A stretch of DNA of 64,000 bases from Sinohyriopsis cumingii (taxonomy: Eukaryota; Mollusca; Bivalvia; Unionida; Unionidae), in assembly GCA_028554795.2 (NCBI GenBank), contig CM068827.1, positions 72,699,809-72,763,808 on the forward strand, read 5' to 3'. The position numbers and the translations under genes were made by a program. The notes beneath the pieces are model-generated. The model was given only the letters and a program-made list of their open reading frames with translations, was not told the origin of the DNA and ran no database searches. Positions 1 to 8,866 of the stretch are shown here, in pieces (position 1 is the first letter of the stretch; each line of letters starts with the position of its first letter).

Positions 1-392
1 TGAATTTGAATTAATTTTAATTGTATTTGATTCATATGCGAAAAAGTGATCGAGATATACATTTAGCAATAAGCAACCTTTATGTGCGTTCAACAGACAC
101 ACTTTATTTTCAACAAATTATATGTAGTACTTTTATGTCAATAAAATTTATGAAACCAGTTTTAATGAAAGGTAAAGTGTAGAAATCATTGCAAACCATT
201 TTGATCAGCGTATATCAACCTCTAACCTAGATTATCAGAAGCTGGTCTGTAATTTACTGCTCCATTTGATGCACAGTGGTAACTTCGAATATTTTCATTC
301 GCATGCTCAAAGCGAACAGTTATTATGATGAAGCTCTGTTTAATTTTCTCATCCTCTAAATCTGATACAAAGCAGGGCCTGCAAAAACAACA
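1..392. other. AT-rich flank, nothing recognised
   Basis: AT-rich sequence with short open frames only. I see no coding, RNA or repeat signal that I can name. Confidence 0.5.
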
Positions 393-400
393 CCCACAAA

Positions 401-580
401 CAGGGCTGTAGAGAACGATCACGGGCCCTGTGTAAGAAACACACAGGCCTATCCAAGTTCTTGTTCAAACAAAATGTTTCTTTTATAAAATTAAAAAGTG
501 TTGTTCGGCACGGGCCCCCCTTACTGGCCCGGGCCCCAGGGATATATCCCCGGTTGCCCCACCCCCATTTGTCGGCCATG
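401..580 (-). mobile_element. hAT-type MITE, family 1, copy 1
   Basis: The copy runs from CAGGGCTGTAGAGAACGATC to GTCGGCCATG and is flanked by a perfect 8-bp duplication CCCACAAA (393-400 and 581-588). The ends are versions of CAGGGCCG, as in copies at 35499-35650 and 51896-52023, where the sequence lies on the opposite strand. No protein is encoded. Eight-base target duplications with CAG...CTG ends are typical of the hAT superfamily. Confidence 0.75.
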
Positions 581-678
581 CCCACAAAAGACAGTACCCT
601 CCGACGCCCCAAAAGGCATTAAACTTACTTATGAATAAATGAATTCATGAACAGCATTCTAGTTATATAGAATGAACA

Positions 679-829
<151 letters not shown>

Positions 830-1213
830 GTCAACGAAATTCGAACCGCCTCTTTTGTATGACAGGCGTAAGTATTCTCCACAATTTTGTGATTGATGGG
901 AGAATCAAAAGGTCACTCAAAGGGTCACAAGATGTGTCTTTCAGGACACTACTTGTGTTTTTTTTTTTTTAAGTTGGCAATGTAGTTAACCTCGGACAAC
1001 AGACCACAAATATTGGTCTTAAATATATGTACAAATATTCATTACAATGTATCAGTTTTCATTTAACAACAAGGAAATGCAGTTTCGTAAAGTTTCATGT
1101 CTACCTTTCACAATTATTACAATAAGTAACTGTGTCACATAAGTCAGTGGCAAGAGATCATGCAAACAAGAACATTTCTTTGGAATAACTTTCTGTTTTT
1201 TGGTCAACCTCAA

Positions 1214-1304
1214 ATGTGTGTGTGTGTGTCTATGTGTGTGTTTGTGTGTGTTTGTGTGTGTGTGTTTGTATCTGTGTGTGTATGTGTATCTCTGTGTGTG
1301 TGTA
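1214..1304. repeat. (GT)n microsatellite, interrupted
   Basis: GT-rich repeat broken by TT, TA and TC. It is the source of spurious Cys/Val- and Thr/His-rich frames. Confidence 0.9.
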
Positions 1305-2370
1305 ATTGTGGTCTGAAAGGTTTGGAATGCATTTTGATGTTTTTAGACATTTTACTTACAAGTAATATTGCGGCAAATAAACAACAAAGCTCGGACTGTC
1401 GAGCTACACAACGGAAGTGCGGGACCTTTACAGTACATGATTGGTCACAAAAGAACAGTTTGAAACCACTTATGTGACATCCTGTGTCACAGGACGTTTC
1501 CACTGGACCCCACGAAAGTTTGGTACGTGGGATGACTTGGGAGGATGGAGGGTATATACAAGTTTTTGGCCATCATTGTAGCATAATATCAACTAACACC
1601 AACAAACCAATTAAATACTAGGTGTTTCTGTGGGATACAGTCTGTAGACATTATCCGACGATGAACAAACATATGTACATGGTTGCGGGGGGGGGGGCAG
1701 ACATAACAGTTTGGACTAAAATACTGAGCACATATTGCGCTGTACAAGCCAGTCGACATAGTGACGGGATAAGACTATTGACCTACTGTGGAGCAGGCAC
1801 AATCGCCACTCCGCATATGCAACCGCGGTGTAGATGACCATCAGGCCGACAAACTGCGACGCGCAGCACTAAGGACCAGACGACAGTTTGTGAGGATACA
1901 TTATAATAACTGTAGCAAAGCCCGCCGCCGACTATGACCTCACTATCCACCCGCTTGTTTGACTGCCTGTGGAGCCAACGTAGTTAGAAAACAATAAGTC
2001 ACACTTGCAACTTTATAAAAATATGTAAATTGCCAAGACTCGGGAAGGGTCCCCAAGGACGGCGACAGCAGAGTTGATCCCTGGGTATGACTTGGTAAAT
2101 CTGCCGGAGTCACTAAAGCACAGTATACAGTACAGATAAGTTGATTGATTGTAGGTACTTCACTGATAAAACATCAGACTCCTTTAGTAGCAACTATAAC
2201 AAATATAATATATTGAATATAAATAACGTTGCTACCGCTACCAGTAACCAGCTCAATTTGTTTCTATTATTACTGCTACAATACAGTACCAAACTTGCTT
2301 GATACATTTGGATAGGAAATTAATCTAGTAGTTAAATAGATTATTACAAATTTTTACAGCTGTCTTTTAA
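1305..2370. other. Host flank left of the element
   Basis: Unique-looking AT-rich DNA with an 11-13 base G run near 1687. No gene is supported. It ends at the target duplication of the Polinton element. Confidence 0.5.
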
Positions 2371-2376
2371 GATGTA
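2371..2376 (+). repeat. Target site duplication, left (GATGTA)
   Basis: GATGTA directly precedes the left terminal repeat and recurs at 22922-22927 directly after the right one. Six-base duplications are characteristic of Polinton/Maverick integration. Confidence 0.93.
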
Positions 2377-2771
2377 AGTAGTGAAGGGGGATATTATAGC
2401 GTCAATGGGACTCATCATTAAAAATACCCTTGGGAACATATAGCGTCAAGGGAAATTTAACATGGAGAAAAATCGTGGGAACATATAGCGTCAAGGGAAA
2501 TTAACATGGAGAAAAATCGTGGGAACATATAGCGTCAAGGGAAATTAACATGGAGAAAAATCGTGGGACTGTTGAGCGTCAAGGGGATTTGAACATGGGA
2601 ATAGGGGACTGTATAGAGTCAAAGGAATTTAAACAGGGTGGGACTGTATAGCGTCAAGGGAAATGGAACATGGGATTTTTTTTTTAAAAAAAATATAAGA
2701 AAGGGGTAGGCAATTCAAAGGTTATCTCTTTTCGAGAAATATGGCTGGCCCTGAAAAGGGCCTTTGGGTTT
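2377..2771 (+). repeat. Left terminal inverted repeat
   Basis: 395 bp matching the inverse of 22567-22921 almost base for base, out to ...CCTTTGGGTTT where identity stops. It contains seven units of about 36-45 bp around TATAGCGTCAAGGGAAAT (near 2399, 2442, 2486, 2531, 2574, 2613, 2649) against six in the right repeat; the extra unit explains the 40-bp length difference. Next comes a T10A8 tract (~2677-2694) and then a conserved inner block that carries a histone-type hairpin on the minus strand (2747-2762). Confidence 0.95.
2747..2762 (-). terminator. Histone-type 3' stem-loop in left TIR
   Basis: Read on the minus strand: CCCAAA, then GGCCCTTTTCAGGGCC (6-bp stem, 4-nt TTTC loop), then AGCCA, then CTCGAAAAGAGATAACC about 10 bases on. 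This matches the architecture of replication-dependent histone mRNA 3' ends: stem-loop plus purine-rich downstream element. It lies 63 bases beyond the stop of the 2826-3164 gene. Function is inferred from the match. Confidence 0.7.
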
Positions 2772-2825
2772 TCTTCTTCTGCTTCTAATTTCTTCTTTTC
2801 CTCCACCAACTTCTTATTTTCTCAC

Positions 2826-3164
2826 CTACACTCTTTTTCTTCTTTTTTTCTCCTCCTCTTCTTTCTTCTCTTCCTCCTCTTCTTCTTTCTTCCTCTTCTC
2901 ATTTTCTTCTTCTTTTTCAATTTTTTCGTTCCATGTTCTTATTCTTATCTTTTCCTCTTCATCCTCCTTCTCCTCCTTTATTTCCTTCATCACACCACTA
3001 ATCTTGTCCTTTGCTTTTCTTAAATTGTTAATTTCCATCTTTACACGATGGGGACTATAGGAATAATGGTCTTCAACGAGTCTTATTAGCATCTGTTCCG
3101 TTATTCCTAAGTTGTCTAAAACGTCTTGTAAGGTTTGTATTTTGTCCATTTGGTTTGACGCCAT
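2826..3164 (-). CDS. Left-end charged coiled-coil protein A
   Basis: 112 residues from an ATG at 3164. The first ~60 residues are a helical region with regular hydrophobic spacing (LQDVLDNLGITEQMLIRLVE); the rest is almost pure Glu/Lys/Arg, so a long charged helix is likely. No enzyme motif is visible and I do not recognise the family. It is the outermost gene on the left and shares promoter layout and 3' hairpin with the next two genes, which look like diverged tandem duplicates. TATA-like CTATAAG is at 3214-3220, with two copies of the shared upstream element beyond it. The low-complexity C-terminus makes the coding call less certain, but the flanking signals support it. Confidence 0.65.
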   Translation of the reverse strand: MASNQMDKIQTLQDVLDNLGITEQMLIRLVEDHYSYSPHRVKMEINNLRKAKDKISGVMKEIKEEKEDEEEKIRIRTWNEKIEKEEENEKRKKEEEEEEKKEEEEKKRRKRV

Positions 3165-3213
3165 CTTCTTTTTATTCTTTGCAGAATGGTTTGAACAACT
3201 AACACTGTGGGTT

Positions 3214-3322
3214 CTTATAGTGAAAGCGCGAACGTGAAGGAAAACATCCCCCTAAAAAACATAAAATGGATCTTACCTAGATCATGACCCAACAACGCGC
3301 GGACGTGAAGGAAAACATCCCC
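3214..3322 (-). promoter_or_regulatory. Promoter of left-end gene A: TATA plus two upstream elements
   Basis: On the minus strand, CTATAAG (3214-3220) is preceded by two copies of a 26-27 base element. The first lies at 3226-3252 (GGGGGATGTTTTCCTTCACG then TTCGCGC) and the second at 3296-3322 (GGGGATGTTTTCCTTCACG then TCCGCGC). Between them lies a block with TCATGATCTAGGTAAGATC that is also found before gene B (4006-4024). I cannot match the element to a named factor. Confidence 0.6.
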
Positions 3323-3416
3323 ACTTTCTCATTTCATATAATAAAACCCTAACTATACTCTTCACATACGCTAAGAAACCCATAATCTACTATTCACACA
3401 AATATACCTTTACTCT

Positions 3417-3562
3417 TACAAACACAAACACACAAACACATACCCTCACATTTTTTAAGAAAGAGTTAGTGTTTATTTTCACACTACTCTACCTACACAC
3501 ATTGGCAAATTAATAGTTATTTCTTTTCTAGAGTATTGGGTAGCCCTGAAAAGGGCTGTTTT
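3417..3562 (-). repeat. Duplicated 3'-flank block, copy 1
   Basis: About 145 bp nearly identical to 4228-4369. It holds, in minus-strand order, the 3' hairpin, a GAAAAGAAATAAC purine element, a TTTGCCAAT motif and an AATAAA (3472-3477). It marks the end of a duplicated gene unit. Confidence 0.85.
3542..3557 (-). terminator. Histone-type 3' stem-loop after gene B
   Basis: Minus strand: AGCCCTTTTCAGGGCT, then ACCCA, then CTAGAAAAGAAATAAC. The stop codon of 3584-3892 is 26 bases before it. An AATAAA follows ~65 bases later (3472-3477), a back-up arrangement also seen in metazoan histone genes. Confidence 0.75.
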
Positions 3563-3583
3563 TTGAACTCCTGATGCACCTAT

Positions 3584-3892
3584 CTAATGGTTGCACCTTC
3601 CTGGCCTGGTGCCGCACACGCATCTTCTTCCCCAGTCTTCTTTCACCTTTCTTTTGGGGAGCGCAGAGGGAGGATGATTCGCTTCAACACCCCAATCCTC
3701 TGTCTCGGGAATATTGAACGACATCCTCTCTTCTCTTTTCTTTTCCTCTTCTTCCCTCTCTCTTCTCTCCTCCTCTTCCTTCTTTACTCTTGCTTCTTCT
3801 ACTATAGCCTCCGCTGATAGTTCGTTTACTATGCGCCTGGCATATTCCAGGTGCATCTGGAGTTCTAACAGTTTCACTATTCTGCTATTCAT
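3584..3892 (-). CDS. Left-end charged coiled-coil protein B
   Basis: 102 residues from the ATG at 3892 (the open frame continues upstream only to non-ATG codons). The N-terminal helix (IVKLLELQMHLEYARRIVNEL) runs into a Glu/Arg/Lys segment (EEEERREREEEEKKREER), then a short tail with CVCGTRPGRCNH. Layout and flanks match its neighbours A and C: TATA-like box at 3949-3955, shared upstream element at 3962-3989, histone-type hairpin at the 3' side. Function unknown; a regulatory or DNA-associated role would be a guess. Confidence 0.7.
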   Translation of the reverse strand: MNSRIVKLLELQMHLEYARRIVNELSAEAIVEEARVKKEEEERREREEEEKKREERMSFNIPETEDWGVEANHPPSALPKRKVKEDWGRRCVCGTRPGRCNH

Positions 3893-3948
3893 TCTTCTGG
3901 CTGTGTTAATCAATCAACAAGGGTAGCTGGACTGCCCAGCGAGTTTCA

Positions 3949-4060
3949 ATTTATACTGAAGGCGCGGACGTGATGGAAAACATCCCCCTCAAAACATAAA
4001 ATTCATCTTACCTAGATCATGACCAAAAAACAACAACGCGCGGACCTAAAAGAAACACTC
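3949..4060 (-). promoter_or_regulatory. Promoter of left-end gene B
   Basis: GTATAAAT (about 3949-3956, minus strand) lies ~57 bases before the ATG. One good copy of the shared element is at 3962-3989 (GGGGGATGTTTTCCATCACG, then TCCGCGCC) and a decayed copy at about 4036-4060. The TCATGATCTAGGTAAGAT block lies between them, as in front of gene A. Confidence 0.6.
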
Positions 4061-4227
4061 ACTCACTTTTTATGCTACCCATCACTATTTTAAAATTTTT
4101 TATAAATCACTTCAATAGACTATGCACATACGCAAAGCAATCCAATCTAACCCCAAATATACACCTCAAACAGCCCAAAAAACAAACATCATTTTAATCT
4201 ACTATTCACATCAACCTACTTTATCAC

Positions 4228-4369
4228 TTACAAACACAAACACATACCCTCACATTTTTTAAGAAAGAGTTAGTGTTTATTTTCACACTACTCTACCTAC
4301 ACACATTGGCAAATCGATCGTTATTTCTTTTCTAGAGTATTGGGTAGCCCTGAAAAGGGCTGTTTTTTT
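4228..4369 (-). repeat. Duplicated 3'-flank block, copy 2
   Basis: Near-identical to 3417-3562, including the hairpin and the AATAAA (4276-4281). With the matching promoters this shows that genes B and C arose by tandem duplication of a whole transcription unit. Confidence 0.85.
4347..4362 (-). terminator. Histone-type 3' stem-loop after gene C
   Basis: Minus strand: AGCCCTTTTCAGGGCT, then ACCCA, then CTAGAAAAGAAATAAC, identical in the core to the hairpin after gene B. The stop codon of 4392-4751 lies 29 bases upstream. Confidence 0.75.
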
Positions 4370-4391
4370 TGTTTTGCTATGGCATTCTTTT

Positions 4392-4751
4392 TTAGTTTCT
4401 AAGAATGCGATGTCCTCTGAGGATAGACTTTCTGGCGATAGGTCTGCTTCTTCGGAAAGAGAAGAAGAACTCTTTGGTGTCGATACGGCAATCGACAAAG
4501 CCTCTGTCAGCTTCAGGTTGCTGCTGTTGTTGCTGCTGTTGCTGCTGTTGCTGCTGTCTCTGAAGTCTGTACTTCTCTGTCCATTCTTCTTTCTCCCTGT
4601 TCATTTCTTCTCTGAAGAGCTCTTCTATCAGGTCTTCAATGATTTTTAACATTCTCACATTCTCTATTTCTTCTGGCTTTGGTATCAGACTGTGTCTGAC
4701 CCTATGCAAATTCACGTAGGCTTCGTTGAGCTTAGCTAGTTTGGAGCACAT
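4392..4751 (-). CDS. Left-end coiled-coil protein C with polyGln
   Basis: 119 residues from the ATG at 4751 (MCSKLAKLNEAYVNLHRVRH...). An N-terminal helical region containing IIEDLIEELFREEMNREKEE is followed by a run of about 14 Gln encoded by CAG/CAA, then a Ser/Arg-rich tail. Helical heptads and gene layout resemble A and B, although sequence identity is low. TTTAAG at 4804-4811 may stand in for TATA, and one shared promoter element is at 4817-4843. Function unknown. The Gln run may vary between copies. Confidence 0.7.
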   Translation of the reverse strand: MCSKLAKLNEAYVNLHRVRHSLIPKPEEIENVRMLKIIEDLIEELFREEMNREKEEWTEKYRLQRQQQQQQQQQQQQQPEADRGFVDCRIDTKEFFFSFRRSRPIARKSILRGHRILRN

Positions 4752-4803
4752 CTTCGTAGGAGGATGAGTCGACAATGGATGGTTAGACTGGGAACAAACC
4801 GGT

Positions 4804-4843
4804 TCTTAAAGTTAAAGCGCGGACGTGAAGGAAAACATCCCCC
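4804..4843 (-). promoter_or_regulatory. Promoter of left-end gene C
   Basis: TTTAAGAACC near 4804 is preceded on the minus strand by GGGGGATGTTTTCCTTCACG then TCCGCGC (4817-4843), the same element as before genes A and B. Confidence 0.6.
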
Positions 4844-5084
4844 ACACGGTTTTCGAGCCGCAACGTTTAGTGAGTGTCATGAGAGGGATAGTAAGAAATG
4901 AAAGAGCATCAATCCAACATTCTTATAGCTAAACAAACCACAAAGTAATTTTTTTTTCAAAACACAACATTTTTATTCAAAAATCACTTAACACTAAACA
5001 ACAACATTTTTAACAATAATATAACACTATAACATCAAACAATTTTTTTTTCAAATACCAAACATTTTTTTCTCAATGGACAAT
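4844..5084 (-). other. AT-rich intergenic with polyA signal
   Basis: Separates the left-end unit from the virion genes. On the minus strand an AATAAA (4972-4977) follows the protease stop by ~110 bases and probably ends the virion-gene transcript. Runs of A and T surround it. Confidence 0.5.
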
Positions 5085-5645
5085 CTACTTTAAACAGGGC
5101 TGACAACGTTGTGAATGAAATTGTGATTTCCACTGTTGGAAATCATTAGGCCATTGATGGACACTACGTTTCCTAGCTTGAGACAAAAGATAAGCATAAT
5201 GGTCACAAAACCATCGATCTACTTTCACATCGTTTCTAGCAGAAGAACGAGGATCGAAATGAGTCACTAAATGTTCTAAGGAATAGCCCAGGCTGCGATG
5301 ATGCAGAAAATACACACAGTACTGTCCACACACCAAGGAATCTGTGCCTTGTAATTTCACATTATTGAATCGGGTGGTTTGAGCATTTCTTCTCATAAAG
5401 CCGATGATATCGTCTTCCAAAGGGGGCAATCCGTACGAATCGAAATATTCCACACATCCTTCTTGAGGAAAGTAGACGGCTACCCAGTGGGTTCCTGGGA
5501 GATGACTGTCGTCCGTGTTGATTACGTAAGCTTGATGGTCTTTAGGTTTGCGATGAGGGAGTTCATCTTTAGCACAGACGACGGGATTCCAAGAAGCCGT
5601 ATACGAACTGTGGTTCAAAAGGTAATAAAGTTCCCAGGTATCCAT
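5085..5645 (-). CDS. Adenain-like cysteine protease
   Basis: 186 residues from an ATG at 5645. The papain-fold adenain/Ulp1-type catalytic set is visible in order: His53 in GTHWVAVY, Asp69 in YFDSYGLPP, Gln108 and Cys110 in CGQYCVYFL. Polinton and adenovirus proteases of this type cleave capsid and core precursors during virion maturation. Length is usual for the family (~180-210). It starts 18 bases after the stop of the C-x-x-C gene (5664-6149), so the two are probably cotranscribed. The frame is intact and all catalytic residues are present. Confidence 0.93.
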   Translation of the reverse strand: MDTWELYYLLNHSSYTASWNPVVCAKDELPHRKPKDHQAYVINTDDSHLPGTHWVAVYFPQEGCVEYFDSYGLPPLEDDIIGFMRRNAQTTRFNNVKLQGTDSLVCGQYCVYFLHHRSLGYSLEHLVTHFDPRSSARNDVKVDRWFCDHYAYLLSQARKRSVHQWPNDFQQWKSQFHSQRCQPCLK

Positions 5646-5663
5646 TGTTTTGTGTTTTCTTCT

Positions 5664-6149
5664 TCACAGGTAATAATAAGTCGTCAATTCGATCCTGACT
5701 TTTTGCTTGAAAATGTCTGACGAATAAACGGTTATTCGTTCTGTTTCCTCACTCTGATTCAGGAGAGCTTCGATACGATGGATCTCTTGAGTGGTTAATG
5801 GTGGACAAGAATGTTCACGCAAGTCTTTATACCACTGGTGCAACACGTCTTTGTTCGAGATGAGACTCCAAGCTTCGTCCAGATACTCGTCCAATTTTTC
5901 TTCTTGACTTAACATTAGGCATTTATCGTGTTGAATTTGACTGGGATGATCGTTTTGACATCCATAGCAATTTTTCTTGATCAATTCCGTCATTTTATCG
6001 ACCAAGTGTTTGGCCAAACAGGAGACTAAATGGGCTTCTTGTTCTGGCCATCTCGACTTCATTATGATCACTTCTTCTTCTTCCACAGTCTCCTCACATT
6101 TCATGTCCAAAGTTTCTCCACTAGGTAAAGAGGGATAACAGTCTTCCAT
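5664..6149 (-). CDS. Conserved Polinton C-x-x-C / DHPSQ protein
   Basis: 161 residues, ATG at 6149. The central motif KKNCYGCQNDHPSQIQHDKC combines CxxC, DHPSQ and HxxxC and could bind zinc. The rest is helical and acidic. A small protein with this C-x-x-C...PSQ...H...C signature is something I associate with invertebrate Polintons next to the capsid gene, but its role is unknown to me. It begins 5 bases after the capsid stop (6155). The end (ELTTYYYL) is close to the protease start. Confidence 0.8.
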   Translation of the reverse strand: MEDCYPSLPSGETLDMKCEETVEEEEVIIMKSRWPEQEAHLVSCLAKHLVDKMTELIKKNCYGCQNDHPSQIQHDKCLMLSQEEKLDEYLDEAWSLISNKDVLHQWYKDLREHSCPPLTTQEIHRIEALLNQSEETERITVYSSDIFKQKVRIELTTYYYL

Positions 6150-6154
6150 GACTT

Positions 6155-7475
6155 CTAGTAATCTAGAATGACTTCTCTCAAACTGTTGATTTCTATGGTA
6201 TTGTCAAATTCTGCATACAGGATGACGTTCACTGTGTGATCTGGAGGTGGATGTGCAAACTGAAGTTCCACACGAATCTGGCCTGATTTTATAGGGTGAA
6301 AATGTCCCTCGTCGCTGCCTTGGTCTGGAGTGAAATCGAAAGCCCACAAAGCGTAGCCTCCTGCATAATCGTCGTACGTAATACCGTGACTGGTGTTGGT
6401 TCCTAACTGTCCGGTAGCTTCGTACAGGGACAAGTACGACCTCAAATAATTCCCGTCACCAAAGTTAGGTTCTAAAGGCCGGGTACACAAGGTCTTGCCG
6501 TCGTGACTGACTTCAATCTTGGACACATTGTAATGATGAAAGTTGAAAGGATTTTCGTTGTAGGCTCCGTTGAAGGCTGAATTCTTGACGATACCAACAA
6601 TCAAACGTTTGGGTAACTGTCCTTGGAACAGATGATCTTGGATCATGGATCGATGTCCAGCAGGAATGGTGAACGTTTTCACTTCCACACGTCGGATCGG
6701 ATACTTGGTGGTCGTTCTGCTCAATGTTTGACTGATGTCGTTACCTACTTTAGGTAACACTTCCACACGACGCACGTAGAGTCTGGCTTCTAGGATTTTG
6801 GTTTTGTAAGTGGCATCATGAGCAGCCATCAAATGGAAAGCGGCACTGCTGCGATTCAGTCTCAAGCGGATATCCACCCCGTTCAGCAAATACTTTTCTT
6901 GCAACCACATGTCCAAATGCAAGCGATCCATCAGTTCTAAACTACGACTTAGTGCAATTTTCGCTCGTCGGTCTACAAATCCCTTTGAATGTGCAGCATC
7001 CGCAGCAAGTACAATAGCGTTGAACTTAGTTGCTGGGTCAGGTTTCCATACCACGCAAGCATCTAGATGAGTATTCTTGGCGTTTATTCCATACGTCAAG
7101 AGATTTTCCAGGTACGCTCGATAAGGGTAAGTATCCATGCTGCTGCTGACCAGTTTGTTATTCAAGTACAAGTCCACTTCGTTGAACAAGGAATGCATGA
7201 AATTGTTGACGGGAGCTACTGCATCAGTATTGTCTATGGCATCGTTGTTCGCTTCGGTTACTTTGACTTTCAAGTACAGGTAACTGCTATTTAGATCGAT
7301 GTAATCTTCGGGTTGTCCTTTGATTTCGAACTCGATGGGAGCAGAATCGGTCAAAGAGGAGATAGGAATAAATTCCACCCATTGGGATTCTTGCATCGTC
7401 ATCATGGTGGGGGGGGGGCATGGCAAACAGATCCAGTTCCGTCTTGGAACAAGCACAAGACTCTCGGTGCATCAT
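6155..7475 (-). CDS. Major capsid protein (double jelly-roll, F54H12.2-like), N-terminus frame-broken
   Basis: The long frame is open from 7456 to 6155; its first ATG is at 7405 (416 residues). The start (SQWVEFIPISSLTDSAPIEF, then EDYIDLNSSYLYLKVKV and VNNFMHSLFNEVDLYLNNKL) is the signature of the hexon-like capsid proteins of Polintons, known in databases as F54H12.2-like. The natural N-terminus (CSKTELDLFAMPPP) is in another frame, beginning with an ATG at 7475, 13 bases after the previous stop. The frames meet at a run of ten C (7409-7418, minus strand). This is either a real indel, an assembly error, or initiation moved to the ATGATG at 7400-7405 just after the run, which sits in a good ACC context. 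Confidence 0.92.
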
Positions 7476-7487
7476 TTTTTCTGTGTT

Positions 7488-7907
7488 TCAATAATCGAAA
7501 ACGTCTAAGTCTCGAACGGTTCTTCTTTTCTTGGCCTTTCTCGCTTGAAGTCTGGTGAAAGGGTGTTTTCTTCTTCGTCGTCTCTTTCTGCCTTGTCCTT
7601 GCTGAATGCTTGACTCGGTAGCGTGCAGGGCATTTATAGGTGTGTCTCGTCGGCCTAAAATGTCTTTGCCTGTTTGCAGCAAGACATTTTTGCCTGCCCT
7701 CATGAAGGCTTCTTTAGGGTTTTGTTTGTCGATGATGACATTTTGGAGAAATTCTTTGCCTTGCGTCAGTGCCGCATCTTTCAAGGCGTGCAATCCTCGT
7801 GTCACCATCGGTTTCAAGACTGGAGCCACCGAACGAAAGGCCGATTTTAACATGTCTCCTAAACCGTGTCCTCGCTGTCGAGCAACCCCTCGGTACACTG
7901 GATACAT
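7488..7907 (-). CDS. Basic virion core / minor capsid-type protein
   Basis: 139 residues, ATG at 7907. The N-terminus YRGVARQRGHGLGDMLKSAF followed by a proline-broken amphipathic helix region, and the very basic C-terminus (GRKRRRRRKHPFTRLQARKAKKRR), resemble the pX/core-type proteins next to the capsid gene in Polintons and adintoviruses. The RGHGLG stretch could be a protease processing site. It probably packages DNA or lines the capsid. It lies between the capsid and penton genes, with stops and starts 11-13 bases apart. Confidence 0.82.
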   Translation of the reverse strand: MYPVYRGVARQRGHGLGDMLKSAFRSVAPVLKPMVTRGLHALKDAALTQGKEFLQNVIIDKQNPKEAFMRAGKNVLLQTGKDILGRRDTPINALHATESSIQQGQGRKRRRRRKHPFTRLQARKAKKRRTVRDLDVFDY

Positions 7908-7918
7908 GACTTACTTAC

Positions 7919-8866
7919 TTACGAGTCGTGAGAGAACCGTTTTCGAAAATGGAGTTTCACCGTGACTTTTCCTTTGGTGAATGGAATATTTTGTCCCAAA
8001 TCTCCTTTTATAGCAATGTTGACCGTGTCCAAATACGACTTGCTGACCGGCAAATAGTGAGGATGGACAAATTCGCGGTGGACGTGGTAAGTGTTTCCAC
8101 CTTCCTCGTCAGCGATTGTGGCAGAATCCACTTTGAAAGGAATGACACGCAGTAACGGCACGGAGGTGTGTCCCACCACGTTGTATTCCACCACATCGGA
8201 ATACACAAAGATCAAATTCAGTCCTTGGTTCAGTTCTACCGGGGTACGAAAATACTGGCCAAAAGACTCGTTGCTGTAAATGACGGTTTTTTCTTTTAGT
8301 GTATTTTCTACTTTCTTCCTCATCTTTATGTCACCACCCAACATGTCAAACAATTCATCATTAAAATAGAAACCCATGATTTTTTCCCCCTCAGGAAATT
8401 TCATCAGGAAGCGACGAGCTGTTTTGTGGTATTCCAGGGTGACAGCTTTGGACTTGAAAGTCTTAAAAGCTTCCCCAAACACTCCATTAAACTTGGAGGC
8501 TATGGCGCTGACCAAATGTTGACCACTAAAATAATAGCCTGAGGGGATGAACAACTCATAGTCGGTCCACTTTGGATTGACTTTGTTTTGTTTTTTATGG
8601 GGATATTTGTTATAGTTATTGTCATTCATCCACTTTTGCAATGGTTCGTCATAAACTTCCACCGTAAATATACTTTGATCGTCAATGACATTGAGGACTT
8701 GGGTCGGGTGAATCATTTCTACCAAAGCCACTTCCCAATGGGCTTCGTGATCTAAGGGGATGGCCTGAGGTAATTTGGCTGTGTAACAGCACAACGTGTT
8801 GTGGGGAAACACCTCCATGGAACTGTCACTGGGTAAGGTTAAGTAAAATTGGTTTTGGTGACTCAT
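7919..8866 (-). CDS. Penton-like minor capsid protein (single jelly-roll)
   Basis: 315 residues, ATG at 8866. It opens QFYLTLPSDSSMEVFPHNTL and continues with HWEVALVEMIHPTQVLNV, the pattern of the Polinton penton-type protein that precedes the capsid genes. It is predicted to be mainly beta strand and would form the fivefold vertex. Its ATG overlaps the stop of the membrane-protein gene (ATGA overlap). The frame is intact over the full usual length. Confidence 0.85.
   Translation of the reverse strand: MSHQNQFYLTLPSDSSMEVFPHNTLCCYTAKLPQAIPLDHEAHWEVALVEMIHPTQVLNVIDDQSIFTVEVYDEPLQKWMNDNNYNKYPHKKQNKVNPKWTDYELFIPSGYYFSGQHLVSAIASKFNGVFGEAFKTFKSKAVTLEYHKTARRFLMKFPEGEKIMGFYFNDELFDMLGGDIKMRKKVENTLKEKTVIYSNESFGQYFRTPVELNQGLNLIFVYSDVVEYNVVGHTSVPLLRVIPFKVDSATIADEEGGNTYHVHREFVHPHYLPVSKSYLDTVNIAIKGDLGQNIPFTKGKVTVKLHFRKRFSHDS

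Noticed and set aside
2747..2762. Rho-independent bacterial terminators
   Set aside because: The hairpins have a GC-rich stem, but the following sequence is ACCCA plus a purine element instead of a T run, and all genes are of eukaryotic virus type.
3226..3252. NF-kB site in the left-end promoter element
   Set aside because: GGGGATGTTTTCC has two or three bases too many between the half sites for a standard kappaB motif.
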